From: Alteromonas lipotrueae
Lineage (GTDB): Bacteria; Pseudomonadota; Gammaproteobacteria; Enterobacterales; Alteromonadaceae
Assembly (NCBI RefSeq): GCF_019249215.1
Contig: NZ_JAESDI010000008.1
Span: 1-64,000, forward strand
Direction: 5' to 3'
Length of the DNA: 64,000 nt
In this document: one piece after another, positions 18,502-27,975 of the stretch
Numbering within the stretch: position 1 is the stretch's first letter
Layout of the letters: every line of letters begins with the position of its first letter
Translations under genes and position numbers: made by a program
The notes under the pieces: model-generated
Told to the model about the DNA's origin: nothing
Seen by the model: only the letters and a program-made list of their open reading frames with translations
Databases searched by the model: none

Positions 18502-19488
18502 ATGCGCGTATTACTGCTTCTTGCTGCCTTTTTGTCACTCGCGTGCCAAGGGCAAATCACATCACACGATTATTACCATCAACACCAAATTAGCAACCTA
18601 ACTGCACAAGACGATGCTTATACCTTTTTGGTTGTAGGTGACTGGGGCCGCAATGGCCATTTTTATCAGCGCGATGTCGCCAAATGGATGGACATTGCCA
18701 GCTACCAACTAGATGCAGAATTCATCGCCACAACAGGCGACAACTTTTATGACAACGGAGTGGCGTCTGTTGAAGACCCTTACTGGCGTACCTCATTTGA
18801 AGACATTTACCATCAACCTCATTTATTCGTAGATTGGCACCCTGTGTTAGGTAACCATGATTACCGCGGCAACTGGCAAGCACAAATCGACTACAGCAAA
18901 ATAAGTCGACGCTGGGAAATGCCAGCGCAGTATTATAGTAAAACCGTCGAACTAAAAGACGGTACCACCGCGCTTATTTTATTTATTGACACCAACCCGC
19001 TAAATCCAGATTACGCCACAGAAGCAAAATACCAAGAAGCTTATAAACAAGGCTCAACAAAGCAATTAGCGTGGATAAATAAAATGCTATCAGCGAGCAC
19101 CGCTAAATGGAATGTTGTGATAGGACACCACCCGATGTATTCAAGTGGAAAGCGCTACGGTAATACCAGCGCTATTAAAGATGTACTCGAGCCTTTGTTA
19201 CACCAGCACGGTGTTGATGCCTACATAGCGGGTCACGAACATGATTTGCAGCATAACCAGTTACCTGACGACGCATTGGTACATATTGTATCTGGTGGAG
19301 GTTCAGAAGTACGCCCAGTAGGACATTACGACTTTACTCGTTTTGCTGAATCGACGGGGGGCTTTGTGGCGGTAAGTATGACTAATAACGAACTTGGGTT
19401 TACCTTTATTAACCACAAAGGGGGCGTGATTTATCGACATAAAGTACAAAAGCCTAGCGCTGAAATAATAGGAACTGGCAATGAATAA
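18502..19488 (+). CDS. metallophosphoesterase, purple-acid-phosphatase-like lipoprotein
   Basis: A 328-residue phosphatase with a lipoprotein signal (LLLLAAFLSLAC, lipobox LSLAC), so it is probably membrane-anchored. The dinuclear-metal motifs are present in order: VGDWG, GDNFYDNG, GNHDYRG, GHHPMYSSG and GHEHDLQH. This order matches tartrate-resistant purple acid phosphatases. The ATG at 18502 was chosen because it begins the lipoprotein signal. The 3' end overlaps the phytase start by eight bases. It likely removes phosphate from inositol phosphates or other esters released by the phytase. Confidence 0.85.
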   Translation: MRVLLLLAAFLSLACQGQITSHDYYHQHQISNLTAQDDAYTFLVVGDWGRNGHFYQRDVAKWMDIASYQLDAEFIATTGDNFYDNGVASVEDPYWRTSFEDIYHQPHLFVDWHPVLGNHDYRGNWQAQIDYSKISRRWEMPAQYYSKTVELKDGTTALILFIDTNPLNPDYATEAKYQEAYKQGSTKQLAWINKMLSASTAKWNVVIGHHPMYSSGKRYGNTSAIKDVLEPLLHQHGVDAYIAGHEHDLQHNQLPDDALVHIVSGGGSEVRPVGHYDFTRFAESTGGFVAVSMTNNELGFTFINHKGGVIYRHKVQKPSAEIIGTGNE

Positions 19489-21871
19489 CACGCAAAGCAA
19501 ACTTACAAGGATTACCTTACGAACACGACAGTTAGCTTTTTGCTTTGCTGCTATGGCAAGTGTTAGTGCCCCTGCTGCCGCGCAGCTAAATACAATCGCT
19601 AGCACTTTGCTAGATTATGCGAGCAGTAACACAGCCCCTTTGAAAGAACACAATGTGGCGGTATTAACTGCGGCCGACCTCACGCTAGTAGAAAATACCG
19701 CTGTTGTTGGCATGGGTTCGGTGGCGACATTCGAGGTAAACGGCAGAACAATAAACATAACAATAAGCGAAACCAATGGCTTAACCGTTTCTGATAACAA
19801 AAATTTGCTCGCGACGCAAAAAGGCCACTTTGTTGACGCAGGAAGTTACCTAGCTGTTGACGAATCAGGGCACACTAACAACGCCTATATTCACACCTTG
19901 GTGTTTGATATAAATAGCCAACAAATTCGCAGCTACAGAATAGGTACTGAAAATAGCCAAAACCACACTGTGAGTATTACCCAAACATCAGCGACTGAAG
20001 TGAAAGATTCAGAAGCGTTGTGTAGCGCAAATATAGGCGGCAAATTGCAGTTCATCAATATAGATGCTTTGGGCATGCTCACCCAATATTTGGCGCTCCC
20101 CGATAAAAGCGATAGCACACACACCGTTTATCATTTACGAACTCTGGCTATTGGGCCAGGTATAAAAAGTTGCGCGCTTGGGGTTAGTTACGGAGCAGAT
20201 CAAGAAGGAGCAGCGCAAAGAGATAAACGTCACGTTGAACAAACCATTTACTTGGCTGACGAGTATGCCGGAGTATGGGCCATGCCTGCAAATGCAGAAG
20301 CTGAGGTTGAGCGTTCGCTTATTTTCAACCAAGCCGATACGCCTGTAGAAGGTGTTGCTACGCTTAACGGGCTGGACGCACACACCTTGATTATGGGCAA
20401 GCCAGCGTCAGAAAACCCAGTTTTACAGGGCCAAGTTACCGCATGGGTAAGCCCAGAACACAAGGGGATGTGGCTACACAACACTTGCGCCACAACTTTC
20501 TTTGGTTTTGATGTGAACATCGCCCCAGAAGATATCGCGCTGTCGGTAAAAAGCGATACGGTTTACGCCAACATTTACGATGACAACTCAGGCAGCACGT
20601 TCACCACCGACATCACCCAAGCTATAGCAAGGCTCAATACTTGCCACGAAAGCGCCCCATCTCTAGATAAAAGAACGCTTAACAAGACACCCATAGTAAT
20701 AAACGAAAATCTCACTATCGAGACACTCATCACAAACGATGACGTATCTACTAACAAGACACCCATGCTTTCCACTATAGAACTGCAGCCTATTTATGAA
20801 ACCGATGTGGTGGAAAATTATGGTGATGCAGCAGATGATCCGGCTATTTGGGTAAACAAAAGTCACCCGTCAAAAAGTTTGGTGATTGGCACTAATAAAA
20901 AAGGCAGCCTAAATACCTACAACTTAGAAGGCGAGTTAGTGGCATCTCACAAGGTAGGACGCGTAAACAACGTGGGCGTGGCATACGACTGGGCACCAGA
21001 ACACGATATTGCGGTGGCAAGCAACCGAAGCAGTAATAGCATGTCGGTCTTTTTCATCGATAAAAAAACTGGTGAGCTAACCTTTAACACCAACCTCCCT
21101 ACCCCACTAACCGATATATATGGGCTGTGCGTCTTTACAACAAATAACCACACTCAGGTATTAGTAAACAGTACTGATGGCCGGTACTTACGCTATCAGT
21201 TGAACCCTCTCACAGATGTGAATAGTAAGGCCAGTGCGAAAACTAACAGCAAAGCTAACAGAGACACCCATGACATCATTGCGAGCAAAACTGACAGAGC
21301 AAGCCCTTCTCTGGTTTCTGCCACCTTGATTCACGACTTCCACTTACCGTCTCAGCCGGAAGGTTGCGTTGTCGACACTGATACGCAAATTGCCTACTTG
21401 GGAGAAGAAAGTGCAGGCATATGGGCGTTGGATGTTTCTGAGGTAAAAGCAAAGTCCTCATCAATGCTTAATAAAACGATTATCCAGACACCCACGCTTA
21501 TTATTCCGATTGAAGCACCGGTTACCGCTGACATCGAAGGCTTGTCGTTGTTTGATGTAGACGGTGTACGCTATCTTATTGCTTCTAGCCAAGGCAATAA
21601 TCAGTACGCCGTGTATGAAAGCAAGGCACCTTACCGTTTGATGGGTATGGTAAGCATTGGTGCAAATTATGATAACGGCATTGATGGCGTGTCGGAAACC
21701 GATGGGCTTGAAACCACAAACGTCAATCTGGGTGGGCTATTTAAAAATGGGCTATTTGTAGTACAAGATGGAAGAAACGTAATGCCTAGCCAGCGGCAGA
21801 ACTTTAAGTTAGTGGCGGGAGATGACGTAGCAGGTGCTATTCGTACTTTTGTGATCACTCGTACTCGGTAA
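19481..21871 (+). CDS. 3-phytase, two-domain beta-propeller phytase
   Basis: A secreted phytase of 796 residues with a signal peptide ending near SAPAAAQ. Beta-propeller phytases remove phosphates from myo-inositol hexakisphosphate in a Ca2+-dependent way. The C-terminal domain (about 440-796) has the hallmark DDPAIW (Asp452 onward) and later GVAYDW and EGLSLFDV. The N-terminal 40-390 resembles a second, less conserved propeller without the DDPAIWV signature. Such dual-domain phytases are known. The inter-domain linker (about 395-435) carries three copies of the dispersed repeat 36 bp apart, read as NKTPI, IETLI and NKTPM. Two more copies lie at 21263 and 21487. The gene is translationally coupled to the phosphatase and ends at a strong terminator. 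Confidence 0.88.
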   Translation: MNNTQSKLTRITLRTRQLAFCFAAMASVSAPAAAQLNTIASTLLDYASSNTAPLKEHNVAVLTAADLTLVENTAVVGMGSVATFEVNGRTINITISETNGLTVSDNKNLLATQKGHFVDAGSYLAVDESGHTNNAYIHTLVFDINSQQIRSYRIGTENSQNHTVSITQTSATEVKDSEALCSANIGGKLQFINIDALGMLTQYLALPDKSDSTHTVYHLRTLAIGPGIKSCALGVSYGADQEGAAQRDKRHVEQTIYLADEYAGVWAMPANAEAEVERSLIFNQADTPVEGVATLNGLDAHTLIMGKPASENPVLQGQVTAWVSPEHKGMWLHNTCATTFFGFDVNIAPEDIALSVKSDTVYANIYDDNSGSTFTTDITQAIARLNTCHESAPSLDKRTLNKTPIVINENLTIETLITNDDVSTNKTPMLSTIELQPIYETDVVENYGDAADDPAIWVNKSHPSKSLVIGTNKKGSLNTYNLEGELVASHKVGRVNNVGVAYDWAPEHDIAVASNRSSNSMSVFFIDKKTGELTFNTNLPTPLTDIYGLCVFTTNNHTQVLVNSTDGRYLRYQLNPLTDVNSKASAKTNSKANRDTHDIIASKTDRASPSLVSATLIHDFHLPSQPEGCVVDTDTQIAYLGEESAGIWALDVSEVKAKSSSMLNKTIIQTPTLIIPIEAPVTADIEGLSLFDVDGVRYLIASSQGNNQYAVYESKAPYRLMGMVSIGANYDNGIDGVSETDGLETTNVNLGGLFKNGLFVVQDGRNVMPSQRQNFKLVAGDDVAGAIRTFVITRTR
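20681..20768 (+). repeat. three GACACCCA repeats in the phytase linker
   Basis: Exact cores start at 20686 and 20758 and a one-mismatch core (GACACTCA) at 20722, so spacing is 36 and 36 bp. All three are in the same reading frame. Flanks such as CTAACAAGACACCCAT match the intergenic copies. Confidence 0.75.
21258..21272 (+). repeat. GACACCCA repeat copy in phytase
   Basis: CTAACAGAGACACCCAT matches the extended consensus. It lies in a low-complexity insert (Ser, Lys, Asn, Thr rich) between propeller strands, in a different frame from the linker copies (read as RDTHD). Confidence 0.65.
21482..21496 (+). repeat. GACACCCA repeat copy in phytase
   Basis: TATCCAGACACCCACG, core at 21487-21494, in a second loop insert of the C-terminal propeller (read as IQTPT). 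Confidence 0.6.
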
Positions 21872-21913
21872 CCAACTTTTGATAAATCCCATAGGAACAA
21901 TAAGTTAAACTAT

Positions 21914-21949
21914 AAAAAAAGGGTAAGCGAATTGGCTTACCCTTTTTTA
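21914..21949. terminator. bidirectional rho-independent terminator
   Basis: GGGTAAGC and GCTTACCC (21921-21942) form an eight-base stem with a six-base loop. It is flanked by A7 on the left and T6 on the right. It ends the phytate operon on the plus strand and the CBS gene on the minus strand. Confidence 0.9.
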
Positions 21950-21979
21950 CTCTCGGACTGCTTAATTACACACCACATG

Positions 21980-22399
21980 CTAGCTGGCGCGCTGATAACC
22001 CGATCGAAGTTGTACGTCTATTGCTCTAAGTACTGCCGTTCGGTTAATACTTCCAACCAACACGCCATCGTCATCAACCACAGGGTAAACGCGAGGCTTA
22101 TCTTTGATAAGTAATTGGGCAAGTTCTATTACCGACAGATACGGTTTAATAACCACAACCGGTGCTTTCATTATTTCAGCCACCCGGCAAATCTGCTCTC
22201 GGTAGTAACTTGACGCTATCATTTGGGCAATGCAATCTTGCTCAGACAAAAAGCCAATTACCTTACCTTTAATATCAATCACTGGGCCTCCACTTTGCCC
22301 GCATGCCAACAAAGCCTCTACGGCTTCGGCCACCGTCATATCCCCATTTAATTTAACGGGGTGAGTATTCATATAATCACTGACTAGCAACGATTCCAT
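21980..22399 (-). CDS. CBS-domain-pair protein
   Basis: A 139-residue protein made of two CBS motifs (about 5-60 and 75-130) and nothing else. Stand-alone CBS pairs bind adenine nucleotides and regulate partner enzymes or transporters. GGGAG precedes the ATG. It has no obvious operon partner. The partner and ligand are unknown. Confidence 0.85.
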   Translation of the reverse strand: MESLLVSDYMNTHPVKLNGDMTVAEAVEALLACGQSGGPVIDIKGKVIGFLSEQDCIAQMIASSYYREQICRVAEIMKAPVVVIKPYLSVIELAQLLIKDKPRVYPVVDDDGVLVGSINRTAVLRAIDVQLRSGYQRAS

Positions 22400-22650
22400 A
22401 TTTCTCTCCCAGCCGCGGCGTCTTTATTAGATTTATACAGCGTGAAGACGAAACGGCACTGCTTGTTATAGTAATGATGTAACGCAATGTTATGTTTTTG
22501 TAATCAAATTATTTTGTCACGCTTTAAGCCTAGTAGACTATGCCTCTGACAGCTACTTTTTCTATTCAATTTCACTCACTAAAGTTTGATTTTAACTCGC
22601 TGCTTAAAGCAAATTGCGCACTTACCACAAATGTCGCACGGCACACTCGC

Positions 22651-25600
22651 CTAGGCTGGTTTTAACGCATTCAAAATCGCGGAAACCTCGTTAATAGCGT
22701 CGGGCAATGCATTGTCTATTTCTAGCATTTTTTCATCCTTGGCTAATCGCTCAATATGACTAAAACGACTTTGCACAAGCACAGCGCCAATATCTCCCGC
22801 CATACCTTTAATAGTATGAGACAACAACTTGATGGTGGGTACATCTTTGTCTTTTACAGCAGCTTTGATTTCGTCACATTTTCGAGGTGCACTTTCAATA
22901 AACATTTCACATATTTTATCGAACAGAACCTGGTTATTAGCAAGTCGAGACAAGGCGCGTGACTTATCCCAAACGGGCGTGTCGCTTCCTTGTGATGTGG
23001 ATGGAGCGAGTATCGAAGAGGATGTCGAAGGCTCAGTAACGCTCGATGACGCTGCCAAAGCGGGACTTTCACTTGCGGATTCGCCATGTACTGCGTGTGT
23101 TTCGCCCAGTACTGATTTACCTAAAAATTGCGGGCTGTAAGTAGACTGGATCCAATTGATAATTTTAGGTTCTACCATGCTCGCCACTATAGGTTTAGTG
23201 ACGTAGTCACTCATGCCTGCCGCAATACACTTTTCCTTTTCCCCTAACATCGCATTGGCTGTCATCGCAATAATGGGGATTTGCTGGTGCACTTGCCCCG
23301 CGCGGCCATCTCGAATAGCTTGAGTACTCGCATACCCATCCATAATGGGCATTTGGCAATCCATCAAAATACAGTGAAGATAATGCCCCTCTTTTTCACA
23401 CTGCTTTACAATATCTAACGCCTGTTCACCGTTACTGGCAATTTTCACCGAAACGGGCAAATTATCAAGCACCCCTCTCGCCACCTCTATATTGATAGCG
23501 TTATCATCGACTATCAGCACATGAGCGCCAGCTATACTCTCTTTTTCGATATTCGTCGCATTCGATTCAACTTGATGTGCAGGTTGATTTTCTATTAGCT
23601 CAGAAGAGGAGCTATCAACGACTTTTAAGAATTCAGATTTCAATAAGGGCTTTGTTAAAATAGCGGGTGTAAAATTGGCGTAATACGTGGCTTGCTTTCC
23701 AATACTTTGCAACATACAGATGTGTGGAATGGATATTTGCTTTTCCAAGTTTTCCCAATGTTCGTCTACTACCGACAATACGGGGTTGTTGTAATCAGTG
23801 ACTATTACATCAATGGTATCCCAAGAAACCTCCTCGAATGAGACGATGTCGGTATATGTCTCTACAATGCTAGCACCTTCACTAGTGATTAGGGTTTTAA
23901 TATTTTCTGCAAGCGGTGGATACTGGGCAAACACAGCTAAACGTAACCCATCCATTTTATTAGGTAATTCCGAATTTTGCTGACTATCATTCGAGGACAC
24001 ATCATCTACTGCAACCCAAAACGAAAAGGAACTTCCTTGGCCTTGCGTGGAAGAAAAATCAATATCGCCGCCCAATAACACACTGAGCTGTTTACAGATA
24101 GATAAGCCGAGCCCTGTGCCGCCAAAACGTGTAGCGACTGAGACGTCTGCTTGAGTAAAGGCAGAGAAAAGCTTTGACTGGTGCTCTTTTGCAATGCCAA
24201 TGCCTGTATCGGATATCGATACATGGAGCTGAACTGTAAACTTATCAGTGCTTTGAAGTGACGCGGTGAGAGCCACATGTCCCCGTTCTGTAAATTTGAT
24301 GGCATTGTTCACCAAGTTGCTAATAATTTGAGAGAGTCGATGTGGATCTGACACCAAAGTTTCAGTTTTTAATCCTGTTGTATCTACAAGAAACTCCAAA
24401 CCTTTGTTGTGGGCTCTTACAGCCAGTGATGAAGATAAGGTTTCAATTAAGTGCACAGGATTAAACGCTTGCACGTTCAAGTCTAATTTCCCCGCTTCAA
24501 TTTTCGACATATCTAATATGTCATTAATTAAAACACTCAAGTTGTTACAACTCACATCCATCATGGCCGCAAGCTGTTCCGCCTTAGCAGAAAGAGGCTG
24601 ACGTTTTAACAAATTAAGTGAGCCGACTATACCGTTTAAAGGTGTTCGCATTTCATGGCTTATGTTGGAGATAAACGCGCTTTTTACCTGGCTAGCCTGT
24701 TGCGCTTCATCGCGAGCTTCTGCCAGTTGCTTAGTGCGGCTCTGCACCTTTTCTTCAAGCTCAAAATTAATTTTTTTAATCGCATGCTGAGTATTTCTTT
24801 CTTCAGTGATGTCCCTTAACACCACTGCCACGCCTGAATATTGCCCCTGCTCACCCCATATCGGGGAAACTGTAACAGCTAGGCAATTCTGAACTCCTGA
24901 TGATTGTTTATATAAAATTTCATCCTGAAAATAGCCAGTAAGCGCCACTTCAGCATTAAGGTATTTGTCCCAAGATATTGATCTTATAGATGCAAAAGCA
25001 CTGTAGTGATGGTTCAAAATTGTCGAGCTGGGTAGTCTAAACAATCGCTCAGCGGCCATATTCCAGCTTTTCACTATGCCAGCAATATCCATACTGACTA
25101 TGGCGTCGCTAGACCCTGCCACAATGGCTGCCGATTCTCCGCGAGCTTCCGCCAGTTCAAAGCTCTTTTTGGCACTTCGGTGAAAGAACAGCAATACCGC
25201 TACGAACAAAATAGACATTGCCAAAAGAAAACCGTAAACAGCCAATCGCCTTTCATTCATTAAACCGATAATGATGTTAGCCGGTAGGGCAATATGCACG
25301 TAAACAAATTTCTTGCCCGGGGAGTTGCTTACCACCACTTTGCGACTCGCAATGAACACTTCACTGACGACACCATCCACTCGTTTATTTGCGTGCCTAG
25401 CACCTTCAAAAACAGGGGAAGCAAATTGCGTTTCCCAGGTGGATTCTGGCGCAAGGTCTTTACTGAAACTGAAACGTTTTTGAGGGTGTAAAATGAAGAA
25501 GCCTTCGTCATCGGTGAGATACAGCTGCTGGGGAGAAGATACGAATTGAACCATGCCAGCTAACGCAATGGAGGTATCGATGTTCATGATGATAAAGCCA

Positions 25601-26286
25601 TACCTTCGGCCGCTTTCGCTAAAAATGGGCAATGATAAGCGCAATACAGGCTTGTAAGGGTACTCCACTTTGCCGTATTCGCGGTTAAGGCTGATACCAG
25701 ACATATACAGTTCATTGCGAGATAATTGGGCACTTTCTTTGTAGTAATCTCTGGTACTTTTTACTTGAAGATCCCTATCAGCTAAGGCTGATATTTTGCC
25801 GCCCGATCGTTCTACACGTAGTATCTCCTTGCCATCATCATCTATGCTGATAATTCGTAATTGATCAACTTCTTCGTTATTTTCTATAAAGGCGATAAAA
25901 ATTGTCTCTAAACGTTTTTTCCAAAGGTCAAAGCTGGTATTTTCTTCAGGATCTACCCCGGCGTTTTCAGTTGCACGGGGAATGCCAGAAACAGGCGGCG
26001 TGGCGTGTAGAAATTTTAAATCATCAGCATATTGTGCCGCTTGACGTTGTGTAAACCCCTCTATCTCACTCGTTCGATGATTTAACTCTGATGACACATC
26101 ATCTAAAACGCTTTTCGAAAGATTGCTTTCGAATAAAAAAGCCAGTATCACAGTAACCAAGATTGCCCCTACAACAGCGAAGCCCAGCATTTGTCGGGAA
26201 TACTTTGCTCCCAGTTTCTGTTTTATAACCGCTGCCAAGGTAAAATACATTCCAATTATCTGATATACATTAAAAACTAGTTTCAC
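22651..26286 (-). CDS. hybrid sensor histidine kinase (Cache-PAS-HisKA-HATPase-pseudoREC-REC-Hpt)
   Basis: An inner-membrane phosphorelay protein of 1211 residues. A membrane helix (about 35-55) is followed by a large periplasmic Cache-type sensor, then a second helix near 345. A PAS domain (about 380-500) and a coiled-coil linker lead to the HisKA box SHEMRTPLNG with phospho-accepting His544. The HATPase has N and G boxes (NLVNNAIKF, DTGIGI, GTGLGLSI). A receiver-like segment (about 780-890) lacks the usual acidic pocket. A true receiver follows with Asp976 in MDCQMPIMDG, and a C-terminal Hpt has His1157 in LSHTIKGMAGD. The layout is BarA/ArcB-like. The GTG at 26286 has no good ribosome site, and Met13 is an alternative start. 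No response regulator is adjacent. Confidence 0.88.
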   Translation of the reverse strand: MKLVFNVYQIIGMYFTLAAVIKQKLGAKYSRQMLGFAVVGAILVTVILAFLFESNLSKSVLDDVSSELNHRTSEIEGFTQRQAAQYADDLKFLHATPPVSGIPRATENAGVDPEENTSFDLWKKRLETIFIAFIENNEEVDQLRIISIDDDGKEILRVERSGGKISALADRDLQVKSTRDYYKESAQLSRNELYMSGISLNREYGKVEYPYKPVLRLSLPIFSESGRRYGFIIMNIDTSIALAGMVQFVSSPQQLYLTDDEGFFILHPQKRFSFSKDLAPESTWETQFASPVFEGARHANKRVDGVVSEVFIASRKVVVSNSPGKKFVYVHIALPANIIIGLMNERRLAVYGFLLAMSILFVAVLLFFHRSAKKSFELAEARGESAAIVAGSSDAIVSMDIAGIVKSWNMAAERLFRLPSSTILNHHYSAFASIRSISWDKYLNAEVALTGYFQDEILYKQSSGVQNCLAVTVSPIWGEQGQYSGVAVVLRDITEERNTQHAIKKINFELEEKVQSRTKQLAEARDEAQQASQVKSAFISNISHEMRTPLNGIVGSLNLLKRQPLSAKAEQLAAMMDVSCNNLSVLINDILDMSKIEAGKLDLNVQAFNPVHLIETLSSSLAVRAHNKGLEFLVDTTGLKTETLVSDPHRLSQIISNLVNNAIKFTERGHVALTASLQSTDKFTVQLHVSISDTGIGIAKEHQSKLFSAFTQADVSVATRFGGTGLGLSICKQLSVLLGGDIDFSSTQGQGSSFSFWVAVDDVSSNDSQQNSELPNKMDGLRLAVFAQYPPLAENIKTLITSEGASIVETYTDIVSFEEVSWDTIDVIVTDYNNPVLSVVDEHWENLEKQISIPHICMLQSIGKQATYYANFTPAILTKPLLKSEFLKVVDSSSSELIENQPAHQVESNATNIEKESIAGAHVLIVDDNAINIEVARGVLDNLPVSVKIASNGEQALDIVKQCEKEGHYLHCILMDCQMPIMDGYASTQAIRDGRAGQVHQQIPIIAMTANAMLGEKEKCIAAGMSDYVTKPIVASMVEPKIINWIQSTYSPQFLGKSVLGETHAVHGESASESPALAASSSVTEPSTSSSILAPSTSQGSDTPVWDKSRALSRLANNQVLFDKICEMFIESAPRKCDEIKAAVKDKDVPTIKLLSHTIKGMAGDIGAVLVQSRFSHIERLAKDEKMLEIDNALPDAINEVSAILNALKPA

Positions 26287-26405
26287 ATTTACAGATTCGC
26301 AAGTTATGGATTAAATACGTTTACATTAGCTAGGTTTGGTATTCAAACCCACGCAGTGTACACTGCCAACATGATGTCACTTATTCAAATAATGTAACCT
26401 AGAAC

Positions 26406-27839
26406 ATGCACGAACCTAGCTTTCTTTGGTACGATTTCGAAACTTTCGGTACCAGTGGTCAAAAAGACTTACCCTGTCAGTTCGCTGCCATTAGAACCGA
26501 TCTGGATTTCAATATTATGGGTAAGCCCATTAATATTATGAGCGCAATTGCCAACGATTACTTGCCCAATCCTGAAGCCTGTTTGGTTACCGGTATTACG
26601 CCCCAACAAACCTTACGTGATGGCTCTAACGAAGCTGACTTTGCGCAGCGAATTTACCAAGAAATGTCGACACCCAACACCTGTAGCTTGGGGTTTAATA
26701 GCATACGCTTCGATGATGAAGTCGCTAGATTCTTATTTTACCGAAACTTCTATGACCCTTATTCCAGAGAATGGCGAAACGGAAATAGCCGGTGGGATAT
26801 TATAGATTTAGCGCGAGCATGCTACGCACTGCGTCCTGATGGCATTAACTGGCCAACTCGCGAAGATGGTACGCCTAGTTTCAAACTAGAACACCTGACC
26901 AAAGAAAACGGCATAAGCCACGAAAACGCACACGATGCATTAAGTGATGTGCATGCCACTATTGCCTTAGCAAAGTTGATCAAAGAAAAGCAGCCTAGGT
27001 TGTTTGAATACGCTTATTCGCTTCGCAGTAAGCATAATGTCGCTAACCAGTTCGATTTAACTAAGCCTTCCGTACTGTTGCATATTTCAGCTAAGTTGCC
27101 CGCAAGCCAAGGGTGTTGCACTTGGATCATGCCTATCGCTAAACACCCTACAAACAGCAATGCGATTATTGCCGTAGACTTGTCAAAGCCTATCGATAGC
27201 TTACTTAACGACTCCCCTGAAGAAATAAAAGCTAAACTTTACGCGCGCCAAGAGCCTGGCAATGATGCCAATACCTTGCGCCCAGGCTTGAAGCTTATTC
27301 ATATTAACCGCTCTCCTTTTGTAACGACCGCTAAAGCGATGACTGAAGATAATGCGCATAGATTAGGATTAGACAGAGACACCTGCCTTGAAAACTACCG
27401 CATTTTGACGCAAGAGCGTGAATTAGGCATGAAGTTGTCAAAAGTGTACGAAAATGACGCAGACGAGAAAGAACAAGATATCGACCACGCCCTTTATAGC
27501 GGTGGTTTTTTAAGTACCGAAGATCGCCACTGGTGTGACAAAGTGCTGGAATCAAGCCCAGAACAGCTTGGCGCATTAGCTGAAGAGACTCAACATGTAG
27601 GGCTTAGGACTCTTTTGTTTAGATACAGAGCAAGAAATTACCCGTCTACCCTTACCTACGACGAAACCCTTAAATGGCAAAGACATAGACAAGCGCGTTT
27701 AACCGACTCTACCTCGTCTGCTTCGATTACGCTCGAGCATTATATGAGCACGCTAGAACGCCTTGCTCATGAACATGTTGATGACCCCGAGAAACAAGCG
27801 ATCTTAAGAGCATTATTTCAATATGCCGAAAACCTTTGA
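26406..27839 (+). CDS. sbcB: exodeoxyribonuclease I
   Basis: It degrades single-stranded DNA 3' to 5' and takes part in mismatch repair and recombination. The 477 residues match E. coli ExoI (475). The DEDDh motifs are FLWYDFETFG with Asp and Glu near residues 10-12, LGFNSIRFDDE, and ENAHDALSDVHATIALAK with the His and Asp. The SH3-like and C-terminal regions follow. It is divergent from the histidine kinase and stands alone. Confidence 0.95.
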   Translation: MHEPSFLWYDFETFGTSGQKDLPCQFAAIRTDLDFNIMGKPINIMSAIANDYLPNPEACLVTGITPQQTLRDGSNEADFAQRIYQEMSTPNTCSLGFNSIRFDDEVARFLFYRNFYDPYSREWRNGNSRWDIIDLARACYALRPDGINWPTREDGTPSFKLEHLTKENGISHENAHDALSDVHATIALAKLIKEKQPRLFEYAYSLRSKHNVANQFDLTKPSVLLHISAKLPASQGCCTWIMPIAKHPTNSNAIIAVDLSKPIDSLLNDSPEEIKAKLYARQEPGNDANTLRPGLKLIHINRSPFVTTAKAMTEDNAHRLGLDRDTCLENYRILTQERELGMKLSKVYENDADEKEQDIDHALYSGGFLSTEDRHWCDKVLESSPEQLGALAEETQHVGLRTLLFRYRARNYPSTLTYDETLKWQRHRQARLTDSTSSASITLEHYMSTLERLAHEHVDDPEKQAILRALFQYAENL

Positions 27840-27975
27840 CGAGACGCAATGAATCGCATTACATTAAACTTATGTCTAATGCATTATTGTTCCTACGATA
27901 ATGCATAAACATGCTTAAGTCTGCAGCGTTAAGGTCGATATTGACTATAGAAAAGAAAGTAAGACTGCTCAAAGG

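Noticed and set aside
26669..26676. GACACCCA in sbcB
   Set aside because: It falls in the conserved region before LGFNSIRFDDE, and the flanks differ from the repeat consensus.
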